Positions 1 to 9,232 are shown, counted from the stretch's first letter. The stretch is 64,000 nucleotides of DNA from an uncultured Bacteroidia bacterium (GCA_902801625.1 CADCJI010000001.1:1-64000), one strand, 5' to 3'. Notes: generated by a model from the sequence alone, not told the origin. Translations and numbers: made by a program.

Positions 1-584
1 CGATTTCCTGGCACTTCTTGACCAGATCTTTGGCCGGCTGCAGTTTCTTGGGGGCGATAATGCGGATGTCCATACCCATCTTCACACCACCGACCATCAA
101 GCTGTTGCCCATATTGTAACGGGCATCGCCGATATAAGCGAACTTCACCTGGTTGAGGGGCTTGTCGGTATGCTCCTGAATGGTGAGGAAGTCAGCAAGA
201 ATCTGAGTGGGGTGAGCTTCGGCGGTAAGACCGTTCCATACGGGAACACCGGCATATTTGGCCAGTTCCTCGACAGTGGCCTGGTCGAAGCCACGGTACT
301 CGATGCCGTCGAACATACGACCCAGCACGCGGGCGGTGTCAGCCATCGATTCCTTGATGCCGATTTGTGAGCCAGTGGGGCCGAGATAGGTGACATGAGC
401 ACCTTGGTCCTTGGCGCCAACCTCGAAGGCGCAGCGGGTGCGGGTCGAGGTCTTTTCGAAGATGAGGGCAATGTTCTTGCCCGTCAGTTTGGGTTGTGGC
501 AGCAAGTTTCAGTAAGAACTTAATCTCTTCCGGAGTGAAGTCCAACAACTTCAGGAAGTTTCTGTTTCTGAGGTTAAAAGCCAT
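1..584 (-). pseudogene. argF: Ornithine carbamoyltransferase, frameshifted near the start and cut by the window edge
   Basis: The family makes citrulline from ornithine and carbamoyl phosphate in arginine biosynthesis. The start reads MAFNLRNRNFLKLLDFTPEE, a typical OTCase N-terminus. After LKLAA (about 498-500) the frame is lost. The OTCase frame resumes one base later with [15 protein letters not shown], then [11 protein letters not shown] (the carbamoyl-phosphate loop) and further conserved blocks down to base 1. Compared with the usual family sequence, about eleven residues that normally sit between LAADL and the KLTGK block are missing, together with the reading frame. This is either a net out-of-frame deletion of roughly 32 bp (a pseudogene) or an assembly error. 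The 3' end lies outside the window. Identity of the family is firm; inactivation is inferred. Confidence 0.8.
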
Positions 585-635
585 GTTGTCTTTAATTTAA
601 GATTTAATATTTAAAGATTTAAGATTCAAGAATTT

Positions 636-745
636 GCAGCTGGCTTCTGGCTCTTGGCTTCTGGCAGCTTGTTGACAAAATGTAAACTTTCCTTTATCAT
701 AGAGCTGCCAGTAGCCAGAAGCTAATGGCCAGTAGCCTAAAATCG
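636..745. repeat. Imperfect inverted repeat made of GGCTTCTGGC-type words
   Basis: The left arm is built of TGGCTTCTGGC/TCTTGGCTTCTGGCAGCTT words and the right arm of GAGCTGCCAGTAGCC/AGAAGCTAATGGCC words, separated by about 40 AT-rich bases. Related arms recur at 13590 and 15176, and structurally similar ones with other words at 10021 and 37460. The element fills the spacer upstream of argF. No gene was found in it. Confidence 0.65.
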
Positions 746-792
746 CTGCAAAATTAGTCTTTTTTCCTTTACCTTTCAATTAATTAAACAAC

Positions 793-800
793 TATCTTTG
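793..800 (+). promoter_or_regulatory. Promoter -7 box TATCTTTG, four bases before the start codon
   Basis: Matches the Bacteroidetes -7 consensus TAnnTTTG. Only CGCC separates it from the ATG at 805, so transcription would begin at or next to the start codon, implying a leaderless mRNA. Confidence 0.6.
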
Positions 801-804
801 CGCC

Positions 805-1368
805 ATGATTATCCTCGACAATGTAGTCGTCACCGACGAATTCCTGAACGCCCAGTTCTGTTGCTGCCTGCCGCGTTGCAAAGGCTGGTGCTGTGTGGCT
901 GGCGATGCTGGCGCACCTCTCGAAGCCTCTGAAATAGAGCAAATTGAAGACAACCTAGATGCCATTAAACCTTATATGCGCCCCGAAGGCATCAAAGTCA
1001 TTGAAGAAAACGATGTCTACGATTACGATGAGACAGGCGAGCTTGTCACGCCCTTGGTGAACGGCGAGGAGTGCGCTTTTGTCTATTTCCACGAGAACGG
1101 CACCGCCCTCTGCGCCATCGAAAAAGCCTATCTTGAGGGCAAATGCGATTTCTGGAAACCCATCTCATGCCACCTCTACCCTATCCGCCTAGTCGAAAAA
1201 GACGGCTTCACGCACATCCTTTACCACGAATGGAGCGTCTGTGTACCTGCTAAGCGCAAAGGCGAGCACGAGGGCATTCCGCTGTGGAAGTTCCTCAAAG
1301 CCCCGATGGTACGGAAATTTGGGGAGGATTGGTATAATCGGTTGGAGAAGATGTTACAAAAGGGATGA
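805..1368 (+). CDS. DUF3109 family cysteine-rich protein
   Basis: 187 aa, cytosolic. The N-terminal third holds a dense cysteine cluster (FCCCLPRCKGWCC, about residues 18-30). Further cysteines lie in EECAFVYF, ALCAIEKAYLEGKC and ISCHLYP and near residue 148. This spacing is typical of the DUF3109/YkgJ-like group, thought to bind Zn or Fe-S; no reaction is established. Length fits the family. The start is fixed by the promoter box four bases upstream, leaving no room for a Shine-Dalgarno site. It converges on the MBOAT gene, with a perfect palindrome between the two stops. Confidence 0.8.
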   Translation: MIILDNVVVTDEFLNAQFCCCLPRCKGWCCVAGDAGAPLEASEIEQIEDNLDAIKPYMRPEGIKVIEENDVYDYDETGELVTPLVNGEECAFVYFHENGTALCAIEKAYLEGKCDFWKPISCHLYPIRLVEKDGFTHILYHEWSVCVPAKRKGEHEGIPLWKFLKAPMVRKFGEDWYNRLEKMLQKG

Positions 1369-1379
1369 TTAAAACGTAT

Positions 1380-1407
1380 GTAGAGACGTAGCGCGCTACG
1401 TCTCTAC
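1380..1407. repeat. Perfect 28-bp palindrome, arms GTAGAGACGTAGCG
   Basis: Two 14-base arms with no loop, lying between two convergent genes. A second, slightly imperfect copy lies at 29743-29770. It may serve as a bidirectional terminator or be a small mobile palindrome. Confidence 0.8.
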
Positions 1408-1415
1408 CAGTTTTA

Positions 1416-3281
1416 TCAGAACTGGAAATAAATAAACGCCTGCAAGTCAGCGGTGATGAACTGGTAGATGACGAACACGATGGTGGCACACACCACAATC
1501 ATCAGCAGGATGGGCATCTTGGCAAACCAAATGCGGTAGCGCCGCTTGAAGTTCTCAGGCAGCCAATGGATGACCATACCGATCAAAATGAGGGAGAACA
1601 CCACGCGATAGTGGACGATGATGTTAGGCACGATGCTCCAGTCCCAACGGCTGCCCATCTGGTTGACCATGTTCTTGGCCGTGCTCCAAGCGGTTTCGTT
1701 GGCCACGGCAGGGTCGAGGTTGGAGCCGCTGCGGAAGAAGAGTCGGGTGAAGGTGATGAAGGTGAAGGTCTGGAAGACCGCCCAAGCGTCTTGCAGCCAC
1801 TGCAAGGGCTTCTTGAAGCCAAAGAGGTTGTAGAGCATCCGTAATACATTGCCGCCCAGCACAATCATACACCACACGAAAAGCAAGGTGAACACAGGCT
1901 GCGGCACATAGACGCACAGAACGCGCAGCAGGAAGGTGACCGCCATTATAAATAAGGTGCGGCCGTAGATGCTCCAGTCTTTCCAGAAATGGTAGAAGAT
2001 CATGCCGATGCCGTTCAGTCCGCCCCAAATCACGAAGTTCCACGAGGCACCGTGCCACAGACCGCCGAGCAACATGGTGTCCATGCGGTTGATTTCGGTG
2101 GTGATGGTCTTGCGTTTTTCAGGCTTGAAAATGGCCACCAAGGTGAGGATCACCGCCAATACGCCCACGGCAAGGCCAATCCACCAACTACCCGACAGGA
2201 ATACGGCAATGGCGGCCAGCATGATGATGATGCAGAAGGTGCCGAAGGTGGCGTTGCGGTTGCCACCCAAGGGGATGTAAAGGTAGTCCTTCAGCCAACG
2301 CGAGAGCGACATGTGCCAACGGTTCCAAAACTCGCCTGGGTCTTTGGCTTTGTAAGGAGAGTTGAAGTTTTTGGGCAGGTAGAAGCCCATCAGCATGGCC
2401 ACACCGATGGCGATGTCGGTATAGCCCGAGAAGTCGGCGTAGACTTGCAGCGAATAGCCGAACAGGGCCATCAGGTTCTCGAAGCCGGTGTAGAGCAGGG
2501 GGCGGTCAAACACGCGATCGATGAAGTTGACGGCGATGTAGTCGCTCAAGACGATCTTCTTCACCAAACCGTTCATGATCCAGAACACGGCGATGCCGAA
2601 CTGACGGCGGCTGAGGAAGTATTTCTTGTGTAGCTGCGGGATGAACTCGTTGGCCCTCACGATGGGACCTGCCACCAACTGCGGGAAGAAGCTGACATAG
2701 AAACCGAAGTCGAAGATGTTACGGACAGGCTCAATGCGCTTGCGGTACACATCCATGATGTAGCTGATGGCCTGGAAAGTATAGAATGAGATACCCACAG
2801 GAAGCACGATGACATCGACGCTGAATCGGGTGTCGCCCGTGATTTGGTTTCCTGCCCACGAGAAAATGTCGAACACGCGAAACTCCAAGCCCGTCAGGTT
2901 GTTGACGACATCGGTGAGGAAATAGGCGTATTTGAAATAACAGAGGATGGATAGGTTGATGATAACGCTAAGCCCCAAAATGACATTGCGGCTTCCGTTT
3001 TTCTTCCTCGTATTGAGCCATTTGGCCGCGAAGAAGTTATATAAGGTGATGAAAATCAGTATTAAAACAAAGAGTCCGCTGGTCTTGAAGTAGAAGAACA
3101 AGCTGACGAAAAACAGGAAGATGTTTCGCAACAGGCACTTGTTCTTAATCAAGCAGAACACGGCGAACACCAAAGCGAAGAACGCCCAAAAATAGAATTG
3201 GGTGAACAGCAAGGGGTGTGCCTTGTCGAACGAGAACAGGTTTTTCAGGAAATCCAATGCTATGTCGGCGAAACTCATCAT
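1416..3281 (-). CDS. MBOAT family membrane O-acyltransferase (AlgI/PatA-like)
   Basis: 621 aa, polytopic. Conserved MBOAT blocks are visible: PVGISFYTFQAISY, FFPQLVAGPIVRA, YADFSGYTDIAIG, DPGEFWNRWHMSLSRWL (His323) and GGLWHGASWNF with the presumed catalytic His410. The family moves acyl groups, usually acetyl, across the inner membrane onto polysaccharide or peptidoglycan through partner proteins. It is last in a four-gene operon whose neighbours overlap by ATGA; two SGNH hydrolases upstream are the expected periplasmic acyl-transfer partners. Oddity: about 57 residues, including a hydrophobic stretch, separate the GGNR motif from GGLWHG, much longer than in AlgI. The family is firm; the acceptor is unknown. 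Confidence 0.88.
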   Translation of the reverse strand: MMSFADIALDFLKNLFSFDKAHPLLFTQFYFWAFFALVFAVFCLIKNKCLLRNIFLFFVSLFFYFKTSGLFVLILIFITLYNFFAAKWLNTRKKNGSRNVILGLSVIINLSILCYFKYAYFLTDVVNNLTGLEFRVFDIFSWAGNQITGDTRFSVDVIVLPVGISFYTFQAISYIMDVYRKRIEPVRNIFDFGFYVSFFPQLVAGPIVRANEFIPQLHKKYFLSRRQFGIAVFWIMNGLVKKIVLSDYIAVNFIDRVFDRPLLYTGFENLMALFGYSLQVYADFSGYTDIAIGVAMLMGFYLPKNFNSPYKAKDPGEFWNRWHMSLSRWLKDYLYIPLGGNRNATFGTFCIIIMLAAIAVFLSGSWWIGLAVGVLAVILTLVAIFKPEKRKTITTEINRMDTMLLGGLWHGASWNFVIWGGLNGIGMIFYHFWKDWSIYGRTLFIMAVTFLLRVLCVYVPQPVFTLLFVWCMIVLGGNVLRMLYNLFGFKKPLQWLQDAWAVFQTFTFITFTRLFFRSGSNLDPAVANETAWSTAKNMVNQMGSRWDWSIVPNIIVHYRVVFSLILIGMVIHWLPENFKRRYRIWFAKMPILLMIVVCATIVFVIYQFITADLQAFIYFQF

Positions 3282-4561
3282 TTCATTTGTTGCTTTGCAT
3301 TGGCTTTAACATGTTCTATATAGCGGCTGATCAAGGCGTTATAAAGCAGGTCGCCGATGAGTCGGTATCCGCTGCTGGTAAAGTGCACCTTGTCTTTCTG
3401 TGCCAGTTCGGCGTTTTCCCAGTTTTGCATCGAGCGCAACCCGCCCATGATGTCGAACTGGTCCCAAACGGCGGCATTATGTTGTTTGCCCAACTCCATG
3501 AAAGCCTCCTCAACGACTTTGCCATTGGGATTGACCTCGTAACGCACTTTTTTCCGTCTGCCTTTCACCTTGCTATAGCTGTCGTTATTGGTCACGAAGA
3601 GTATGGCGCAGTCGGGGTTGACGCGCTTGATGACTTGGATGAGCTCGTTGTAGTTCCTCTTGAAATACTTCACCTCAAAGTCTTTGTCCGCCGCGTCGTT
3701 GATGCCGATGCCGAAGATGATGAGGTCGGGGCGGATGAGGTTGAGGTCGCGCTCGAAGTCGTCGCAGCGTAGGTAAGAGGACACTCGAGCTCCGTTGACT
3801 CCCACGCCATGTACACTGATGCCTGGCATGCCATTTTCAAGCAGCACGCCTGTGAGGGTGAACTCACCTGGCATTTTCTCAAAGAAGATGCAGATGGAGT
3901 CGGTATAGGTTGGTAATTGGAAAGTGTATGTGGATAGGCGCTCGTCGTATTGTCCTTTGAGGGTGTCGCCTTGGACGCCAAGGACGGGCACCACATTTTC
4001 AGTCTCCGAAAAGCCAATCAAGGTCACCTTGTTGAATTTGAAATCGGGGCTGAGCTCGGTGATACGGCGCTCGCGGCAAACGATGCTCACTGAGGCCAAG
4101 GAATCAGAGGTGGTGATGGCAGCGCCAGCCAGACCCATGCGTTTGTCGGTCTCTTTGCGCACGGCGTTGCGGCAATACTCCCAAAAACCAGTGGAACTGA
4201 CGCGAAAGTGGGAGGGATTGTTGGTGCCGCCAGCCGAGAAGGGGAAGATGAAGTTTTGTCCGCCAATCAAGTCGGTGCCGATGCTCAGCAGGTTGTCGCG
4301 AAACTGCTGGGTGAACACGCCGGCCTGCACATGTGAGCCGCCGATGTGCATGATGCTGACATTGCCTTCGCCGAGGAAAACCACCGAATCCATCTTGGTG
4401 AAGAAACGCTCCATGGCGAGGCTGTCGCCAGGGAAAATGAGACGGTTGCGCTCAAAGTGGGCGAAGCTCAGGTCCTCGATAGGCCTCAGCAAGGGCTCGG
4501 TTTGGGCGAAAACAGGGCACAAAGCTAGCAATAATCCTATGGCTACCAGCAGTTTTTTCAT
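3278..4561 (-). CDS. Secreted SGNH/GDSL-type hydrolase, partner of the MBOAT protein
   Basis: 427 aa with a signal peptide ([20 protein letters not shown]). The SGNH blocks are HIGGSHVQ with Ser76 as the likely nucleophile, GIGIND as block III, and DKVHFTSSGY with Asp390/His393 as block V. The first block lacks the classical GDS Asp (GGS instead). In acetylation systems such proteins carry the acetyl group delivered by an MBOAT protein to the sugar, or remove it. Its ATG overlaps the preceding stop and its own stop overlaps the MBOAT start (ATGA both times), so the genes are probably translationally coupled. Family assignment is firm; transferase versus esterase activity is open. Confidence 0.82.
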   Translation of the reverse strand: MKKLLVAIGLLLALCPVFAQTEPLLRPIEDLSFAHFERNRLIFPGDSLAMERFFTKMDSVVFLGEGNVSIMHIGGSHVQAGVFTQQFRDNLLSIGTDLIGGQNFIFPFSAGGTNNPSHFRVSSTGFWEYCRNAVRKETDKRMGLAGAAITTSDSLASVSIVCRERRITELSPDFKFNKVTLIGFSETENVVPVLGVQGDTLKGQYDERLSTYTFQLPTYTDSICIFFEKMPGEFTLTGVLLENGMPGISVHGVGVNGARVSSYLRCDDFERDLNLIRPDLIIFGIGINDAADKDFEVKYFKRNYNELIQVIKRVNPDCAILFVTNNDSYSKVKGRRKKVRYEVNPNGKVVEEAFMELGKQHNAAVWDQFDIMGGLRSMQNWENAELAQKDKVHFTSSGYRLIGDLLYNALISRYIEHVKANAKQQMK

Positions 4562-6078
4562 TTGTTCTTGATTCCGAAGGGGTTATAAGTCGGCAACTTG
4601 ATGCGGCCTGCCGTGCGGATGGAGTCTTCTTTGCGGTCGAGGTTGACGAACTCGATGACTTTTTCGCTCGGCACATGTTGGCGCAGCTTGTAGAAGTCGT
4701 AGTAAGTGGTGAACGAACGGGCGAGGTCAGCACCGATTTCCTGGGCACCGTTGAAGGTGAAGTGGATGTAGTCGGGACCAGCCAAGGCGGGTTTGTGCTT
4801 CACCCATTGGGCCATCGAGCCTTCGCCGCCCATCACGTTGAACATGTCCCAATAGGCCACCTTGTTGCGCAGTGCCATGGCGCGGAGCGAGTCGTTGAGC
4901 TCGGGCAGGCCTTTCCAGGTGCCCATCTTGCCGTTGTATCTGCGACCCATGTCGGCGGGACCGATGAAGAGCAGCGTGGCTTTCGGGGCGACGCGCCTCA
5001 TGTAGTGGATTTGTTTCTCGAGTTCGGCCAAATAGGGTGTGATGCTCTTTGGTGAATTGATGTCGGGCATGCGGTTGCCTCCGAATTGCAAGATGATGAG
5101 TCGGGTGTTCAAGAGGTCGAACGACTGGCGAGAGACAGATTCGTTCATGCGGGTGAAGATAGTGCCTGCGCAGCCACGTAGGGCTACATTGTCGATAGCC
5201 ACGCCTGGGTCACCATCCAGCAGGACGGCATAGATTTCGGCGTTGCCCGTGAAGGAAATGGTGCCTTTCTTGACATCCTCCGGCAGGATCCAGGTGATGA
5301 GCGATACGCTGTCGCGGGCAGGCAGCACCTTGGGTTCTGTGGTGATGCCGTCACATTTCAGTGTGGCTTTGAAGCCTTTGCTGTTTTTGCCCAACAGGAC
5401 GGAGACAGTTGAGATTTCCTTGGTTTTATTTAAGGCTTGCGAGTGGCTGGTTTGGCGGAAGGTGATTGTGCCGCCGCCGACCACTTGGCTGAACTGCGCC
5501 ATCACGCCATAGCGGTTATGCGAGGCACGTGTGTTGCTGGCGTCGCCATAAACGGCATAACGACTGAGTCCCGAAGCGTGTTGCGACACCGAGATGGTGG
5601 GTACGGGTTGCACGGCGGGAACCATATTGGGGCCCGAGCCGCCAAAGAGTTCTTGCAGGTTTTGGCGCAGCACCGAAGAGATACGGTCCATCTCGATCTG
5701 CGAGTCGCCGTAGTGCATCACGCGGTAGGTCTTGCCTTGGCTTTGGGCTTGCTCCAGTTGATGGAACAGCGGGTCGAAATAGGTATAGTCGTCGTTGGGC
5801 AGGTAGATGCGGTTGGGGTTTTCCTTGAGGTAGCTGCGGAAGAAGCGCATGCTGTCCAACATATTGTCGGAACAGGTCATCTCAAAACTCTTCGTCACCT
5901 TGTTCAGCACATCGTCGACATCGACTTCCTTCTCAGCGGGTTTGCTGTCTTCGGCATACGACGGGAAGCGGAGGTTCTGGTTGCCTATGGTGATGCCCTC
6001 GGCGGGGAAGAAGAACCAGCCCGCGCCCAAAACTAGGATGATGGTCAGGATAAATGCAAGTGTGCGTATGGATTTCAT
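4558..6078 (-). CDS. Membrane-anchored SGNH/GDSL-type hydrolase
   Basis: 506 aa. An N-terminal hydrophobic helix (about residues 6-26, not followed by a clear cleavage site) suggests a periplasmic protein tethered to the inner membrane. Blocks: [10 protein letters not shown] with Ser126, FGGNRMPD as block III, and [10 protein letters not shown] with Asp436/His439. It is a paralogue in type of the next gene but much longer and carries the canonical GDS. It lies between the LysM gene and the second SGNH gene with ATGA overlaps on both sides. Two different SGNH proteins with one MBOAT suggest stepwise transfer or a modify/demodify pair (inference). Confidence 0.82.
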   Translation of the reverse strand: MKSIRTLAFILTIILVLGAGWFFFPAEGITIGNQNLRFPSYAEDSKPAEKEVDVDDVLNKVTKSFEMTCSDNMLDSMRFFRSYLKENPNRIYLPNDDYTYFDPLFHQLEQAQSQGKTYRVMHYGDSQIEMDRISSVLRQNLQELFGGSGPNMVPAVQPVPTISVSQHASGLSRYAVYGDASNTRASHNRYGVMAQFSQVVGGGTITFRQTSHSQALNKTKEISTVSVLLGKNSKGFKATLKCDGITTEPKVLPARDSVSLITWILPEDVKKGTISFTGNAEIYAVLLDGDPGVAIDNVALRGCAGTIFTRMNESVSRQSFDLLNTRLIILQFGGNRMPDINSPKSITPYLAELEKQIHYMRRVAPKATLLFIGPADMGRRYNGKMGTWKGLPELNDSLRAMALRNKVAYWDMFNVMGGEGSMAQWVKHKPALAGPDYIHFTFNGAQEIGADLARSFTTYYDFYKLRQHVPSEKVIEFVNLDRKEDSIRTAGRIKLPTYNPFGIKNK

Positions 6079-7061
6079 TTCTTTATGATCAATGTTTGGC
6101 CTTCAAAGATTTTATCGTTTTTCAAATTGTTCCAAGTCATCAAGTCGGAGATTGTGACATGATGCTTGGCGGCGATTCTGGTCAGGTTGTCGCCTTTTTT
6201 GACGATATATTTCTTCCCAGTGCTTTTTGAAGGATCAGTTGCTTTTTTATTGTTGGTTTGTTTATTAATGGTCGTGGTGTCTTTGGTCTTGGTGGTCGGC
6301 CTTTCGACGTTTCGACCTTGCTCAGCGACCACGGGCTCAAGGGTCTTTGCGGTATCTTTCACTGTTGTGGTCGGCCTTTCGACAGGCTCAAGGGCCTTGG
6401 TGATGACAGGGTCGGCAACCTCACCGAACTTGAGCTGGCCTTCGTCGCCCAAGTAGACGCAGGCGATGAAGTTAGGAATGACTTCGGTGTTGGGCAAGAG
6501 GTTTTGCTCCTGGAAGTCCCACAATTCGGGGGTCTCGCCGTGACGGATTAATGCATGTTGCAGCGCAACGGGACTGTTGGTATAAGCCAAGATGCTATGC
6601 CACCAGTCACCATATTTCTGATAGAGTTCATTGAGGCAGTCCAAGGCGGCGTTGGTGGAGGCCTCCACATCTGTGCGCTCGTCACGGGTTCCGTCGATGG
6701 TTAGTCCGTAGTGCAATGCGGTCAAGGTGGGCAGCTGCCAAACGCCACAGCGGTCGCCCTGGCAATAGTTGCGGCGCATTCCGCTGAGTGCCAAAGGCAA
6801 ATACCGCAGCTCTGAAGGCATGTTGCGTTGCGACAAGGCGGTGTCGATGAATGCGGAATAGGTCAGGAATTGATTGGAAAAGGGTGTGGTAGTGTAGTTG
6901 AGCACTGTCTTTTCCAAGCCTTCATGATAGGGTAGGGGGATGCTTTTCTCTGTTTTTTTCAGCCCTTGGGTCAGTTTGTCGCTATCCGACGACACACAAC
7001 AATTGTGTGCCGCAAGGCAGAAAAGGCAGGTCCATATTATGAATAACATCCTGAATCTCAT
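6075..7061 (-). CDS. LysM protein with a degenerate lytic-transglycosylase domain
   Basis: 328 aa, exported. Residues about 70-195 follow the MltD-type SLT fold: [56 protein letters not shown]. The catalytic glutamate normally found in LPLIESxF is replaced: residue 92 is Leu. The protein is therefore probably a non-cutting peptidoglycan binder. A LysM module (about residues 283-327, [17 protein letters not shown]) closes it. Between them, residues 223-256 are a Thr/Glu/Val-rich linker encoded by a repeat element. It is first in the operon with the acetylation genes, pointing to peptidoglycan as the substrate being positioned (inference). Confidence 0.8.
   Translation of the reverse strand: MRFRMLFIIWTCLFCLAAHNCCVSSDSDKLTQGLKKTEKSIPLPYHEGLEKTVLNYTTTPFSNQFLTYSAFIDTALSQRNMPSELRYLPLALSGMRRNYCQGDRCGVWQLPTLTALHYGLTIDGTRDERTDVEASTNAALDCLNELYQKYGDWWHSILAYTNSPVALQHALIRHGETPELWDFQEQNLLPNTEVIPNFIACVYLGDEGQLKFGEVADPVITKALEPVERPTTTVKDTAKTLEPVVAEQGRNVERPTTKTKDTTTINKQTNNKKATDPSKSTGKKYIVKKGDNLTRIAAKHHVTISDLMTWNNLKNDKIFEGQTLIIKK
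6294..6393. repeat. Repeat of GGTCGGCCTTTCGAC type inside the LysM gene
   Basis: Two near-identical segments, each beginning GGTCGGCCTTTCGAC and ending GGGCTCAAGGG or GGCTCAAGGG, lie in the coding linker and keep the frame. The same words in the opposite orientation recur in the spacer at about 18612-18680. Confidence 0.65.
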
Positions 7062-7124
7062 AAGATTATACCGCTAAAATGCCTCGCTCGACATCGCTAT
7101 CCGAGCCTTGAGGCTAAGGAGCGG

Positions 7125-7175
7125 CAAAAATACACAAAATGTTTGAATCTGACACCCGCTTTTTTACTACTTTTG
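7125..7175. promoter_or_regulatory. Divergent promoter pair for the LysM operon and the MATE gene
   Basis: On the minus strand TATTTTTG (7132 to 7125) faces the LysM operon. On the plus strand TACTTTTG (7168-7175) faces the MATE gene. Both match TAnnTTTG. Confidence 0.65.
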
Positions 7176-7183
7176 CACCCTCA

Positions 7184-7204
7184 ATTCCGCATCAAGTGCG
7201 GAAT
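7184..7204. repeat. Hairpin ATTCCGC-loop-GCGGAAT in the MATE leader
   Basis: Seven-base perfect arms around ATCAAGT, just downstream of the MATE promoter and ending 11 bases before the ATG. It could be a relic of a dispersed palindrome or act on translation of the exporter. Confidence 0.55.
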
Positions 7205-7215
7205 GAGGTTTGGGA

Positions 7216-8634
7216 ATGGAGCAAATCGACAGGACAAGGGAATTAGAGACACGAAAAATCAGTCAGCTGTTGTGGATGTATGCGTTGCCCAGCATCGTCA
7301 GCCATATCATCGCCTCGATTTATAACATCGTTGACCGTGTGTTTTTGGGACAGTATGTGGGGGCTTTGGCCATCGCAGGCTTGGCCATCACCATGCCCAT
7401 CATGAACATCATCCACGCCTTCGGCTCACTCGTGGGCGCAGGCTCGGCGGCACGCATGTCCATCATCTTGGGCAAGAAGGACTACAAATGGGCTGAGAAC
7501 ATCTTGGGCAACAGCTTGCTGCTGACCTTTTTCTTCGGATTCCTCTTCGTCACCGGCGGCTACCTCTTCATGGATCGCATCTTGACGGCTTTCGGCGCTT
7601 CCGGTGATACCATCGCCTATGCCCGTGAGTATATGGACATTGTGCTTCCTGGTATGTTCATGACCACCTTGTCGTTCAACCTCACCGGCTTGATGCGCGC
7701 CACGGGCTATCCCAAGAAGTCGATGTGGATCATGGCGGGCGGTGCCATCGTCAACATCTTTTTGGACGCGCTCTTCATCTATGTCTTGGACTGGGGCATC
7801 GCAGGCGCGGCTTGGGCCACCACCATCTCCATGACGGGCACGGGTATCCTCGCAGTGATTCATTTCCTGCAAAAGAGTTCGTTCATCCGCTTTCGCCGTC
7901 ATGCCTGGAAACCAAAGCTTTACATCTTCCGCAACATCCTGCTTATCGGTATGAGTCCGTTCCTGATGAACTTGGCGGCCTCGGCGGTGGTGGCTTTGCT
8001 CAACAACCAGCTTATCCGTTACGGCGGCGACTTGGCCGTGGGTGCCTACGGCTTGGTCAACACCTTCTGTAGTCTCAGTGTGATGCTGATGTTAGGCTTG
8101 TGTCAAGGCATGCAACCTATCGCGGGTTATAATTATGGTGCGGGTCATCCCTTGCGGCTGAAGGAGGTCTACACCCTGACCATGAAAATCAACATACTGA
8201 TAGGTGCAGTGGGTGCCTTGCTCGCCTTGATATTGCCTCATGCCATGTTGCGGCTGTTCACCAAAGAGGAGGAGTTGATACAAATCGGCATCCCTGCCAT
8301 GCGTTTCATCATGGTGATGTTCCCCTTGGTAGGCTTCACCATCACCAACTCCAACTTCTTCCAGAGCATCGACAAGCCTTGGATTGCCATCGTCACCAGT
8401 CTCTCGCGTCAGGTGTTGTTCCTCGCCCCGATGATCTACCTCATCCCGCCGATTTTCGTCAACGCGGGTGGTCAAGGTCTGACGGGTGTCTGGGCCTCGA
8501 TGACCATCTCCGACGTGTTGGGTGCCGTGTTGGCCTTCCTGCTGATGCTGACCCAACGCTATGTGTTTAACACTGTCGAACAACCGAAACCTCGGAAGCA
8601 CCTGATCAAGGCCAAAGGGCCGAAAACGAATTGA
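7216..8634 (+). CDS. MATE family multidrug/Na+ antiporter
   Basis: 472 aa, twelve predicted membrane helices. The N-terminal MATE signature is clear (ISQLLWMYALPSIVSHI, NIVDRVFLGQYVG). The second half repeats the fold (GMSPFLMNLAASAVVALLNN, GLCQGMQPIAGYNYGAG). The family expels cationic drugs or metabolites using Na+ or H+. I chose ATG 7216 rather than the in-frame TTG at 7210 because the ATG starts a typical MATE N-terminus. It has its own promoter at 7168 and a leader hairpin. The next small gene begins three bases after the stop. The substrate cannot be told. Confidence 0.88.
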   Translation: MEQIDRTRELETRKISQLLWMYALPSIVSHIIASIYNIVDRVFLGQYVGALAIAGLAITMPIMNIIHAFGSLVGAGSAARMSIILGKKDYKWAENILGNSLLLTFFFGFLFVTGGYLFMDRILTAFGASGDTIAYAREYMDIVLPGMFMTTLSFNLTGLMRATGYPKKSMWIMAGGAIVNIFLDALFIYVLDWGIAGAAWATTISMTGTGILAVIHFLQKSSFIRFRRHAWKPKLYIFRNILLIGMSPFLMNLAASAVVALLNNQLIRYGGDLAVGAYGLVNTFCSLSVMLMLGLCQGMQPIAGYNYGAGHPLRLKEVYTLTMKINILIGAVGALLALILPHAMLRLFTKEEELIQIGIPAMRFIMVMFPLVGFTITNSNFFQSIDKPWIAIVTSLSRQVLFLAPMIYLIPPIFVNAGGQGLTGVWASMTISDVLGAVLAFLLMLTQRYVFNTVEQPKPRKHLIKAKGPKTN

Positions 8635-8636
8635 CC

Positions 8637-8936
8637 ATGGACCTCTCCAACGCAATAACAGCCAAAGATGGCACCCACATTGTGGACTCTTGCCTTGTCA
8701 AAAGCAAGCAGGCCATGCGTGACTATCTGGAACAGGTGCGCGAGATGGCCGATCCTGAAATGGCGGTGTGCAAACGCGACATCGAGTCGCAGGTGCATGA
8801 ATGGCGGGCGCACAACTTTTTCTACAAACTCAACGTGTTCCGCAGCCGCACCCGCGATGTCGACCTTGAGCTGAAGCAACCCTGGTATCGCGAACTGTTT
8901 TGCCGTGTGGTAAGTTTCTTTTATTTTTGGGATTAA
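8637..8936 (+). CDS. Small hypothetical protein
   Basis: 99 aa, not recognised. Start ATG 8637 is three bases after the MATE stop, so the two are probably co-transcribed. Charged and largely helical; a basic-aromatic middle (HEWRAHNFFYKLNVFRSRTR) and an aromatic C-terminus (VVSFFYFWD) are the notable features. No signal peptide, no cysteine motif and no membrane helix long enough to be certain. Codon use and GC match its neighbours, which supports it as a real gene. Confidence 0.6.
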   Translation: MDLSNAITAKDGTHIVDSCLVKSKQAMRDYLEQVREMADPEMAVCKRDIESQVHEWRAHNFFYKLNVFRSRTRDVDLELKQPWYRELFCRVVSFFYFWD

Positions 8937-8940
8937 GCAA

Positions 8941-9232
8941 GCTTCGGAAAGCATGTTATCCCCAGGCAGAGTGCAGGCCTCAACAGGTATGTCATCCCTG
9001 CGAAGGCTTGTGGGCAAAGGCATGGGATCTATACCTGATGAGGCCGTCATTTAAGGTCTTGCTTCGTTGAACCGCAGTGTATAGATTTTCCCTTCCAACA
9101 CACGCGCCCACGTAGGAATGACATACACTGCTGACTGGAATGACATAGGAAGCTAGCTTGTTGCAGGCTTCAGAAAACATGTCATTACTGCGAGGGAATG
9201 TGGGGTGTATGGAATCTATGCTTTCTGAAGCC
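8941..9232. repeat. Cluster of REP-like hairpin elements with conserved core
   Basis: Complete elements at 8976-9045 (arms GGCCTCAACAGGTAT / ATACCTGATGAGGCC), 9074-9131 (GCAGTGTAT / ATACACTGC) and 9166-9232 (GGCTTCAGAAAACAT / ATGCTTTCTGAAGCC), plus half elements at about 8941 and 9137. The core is a GTCATCCC/GTCATTAC-type half and a GGATCTAT/GGAATCTAT-type half. The spacer holds no gene. Confidence 0.75.

Noticed and set aside
1989-2633. 214-aa open frame antisense to the MBOAT gene
   Set aside because: Composition (H, V, E, Q rich) is typical of antisense translation; the MBOAT reading on the other strand is certain.
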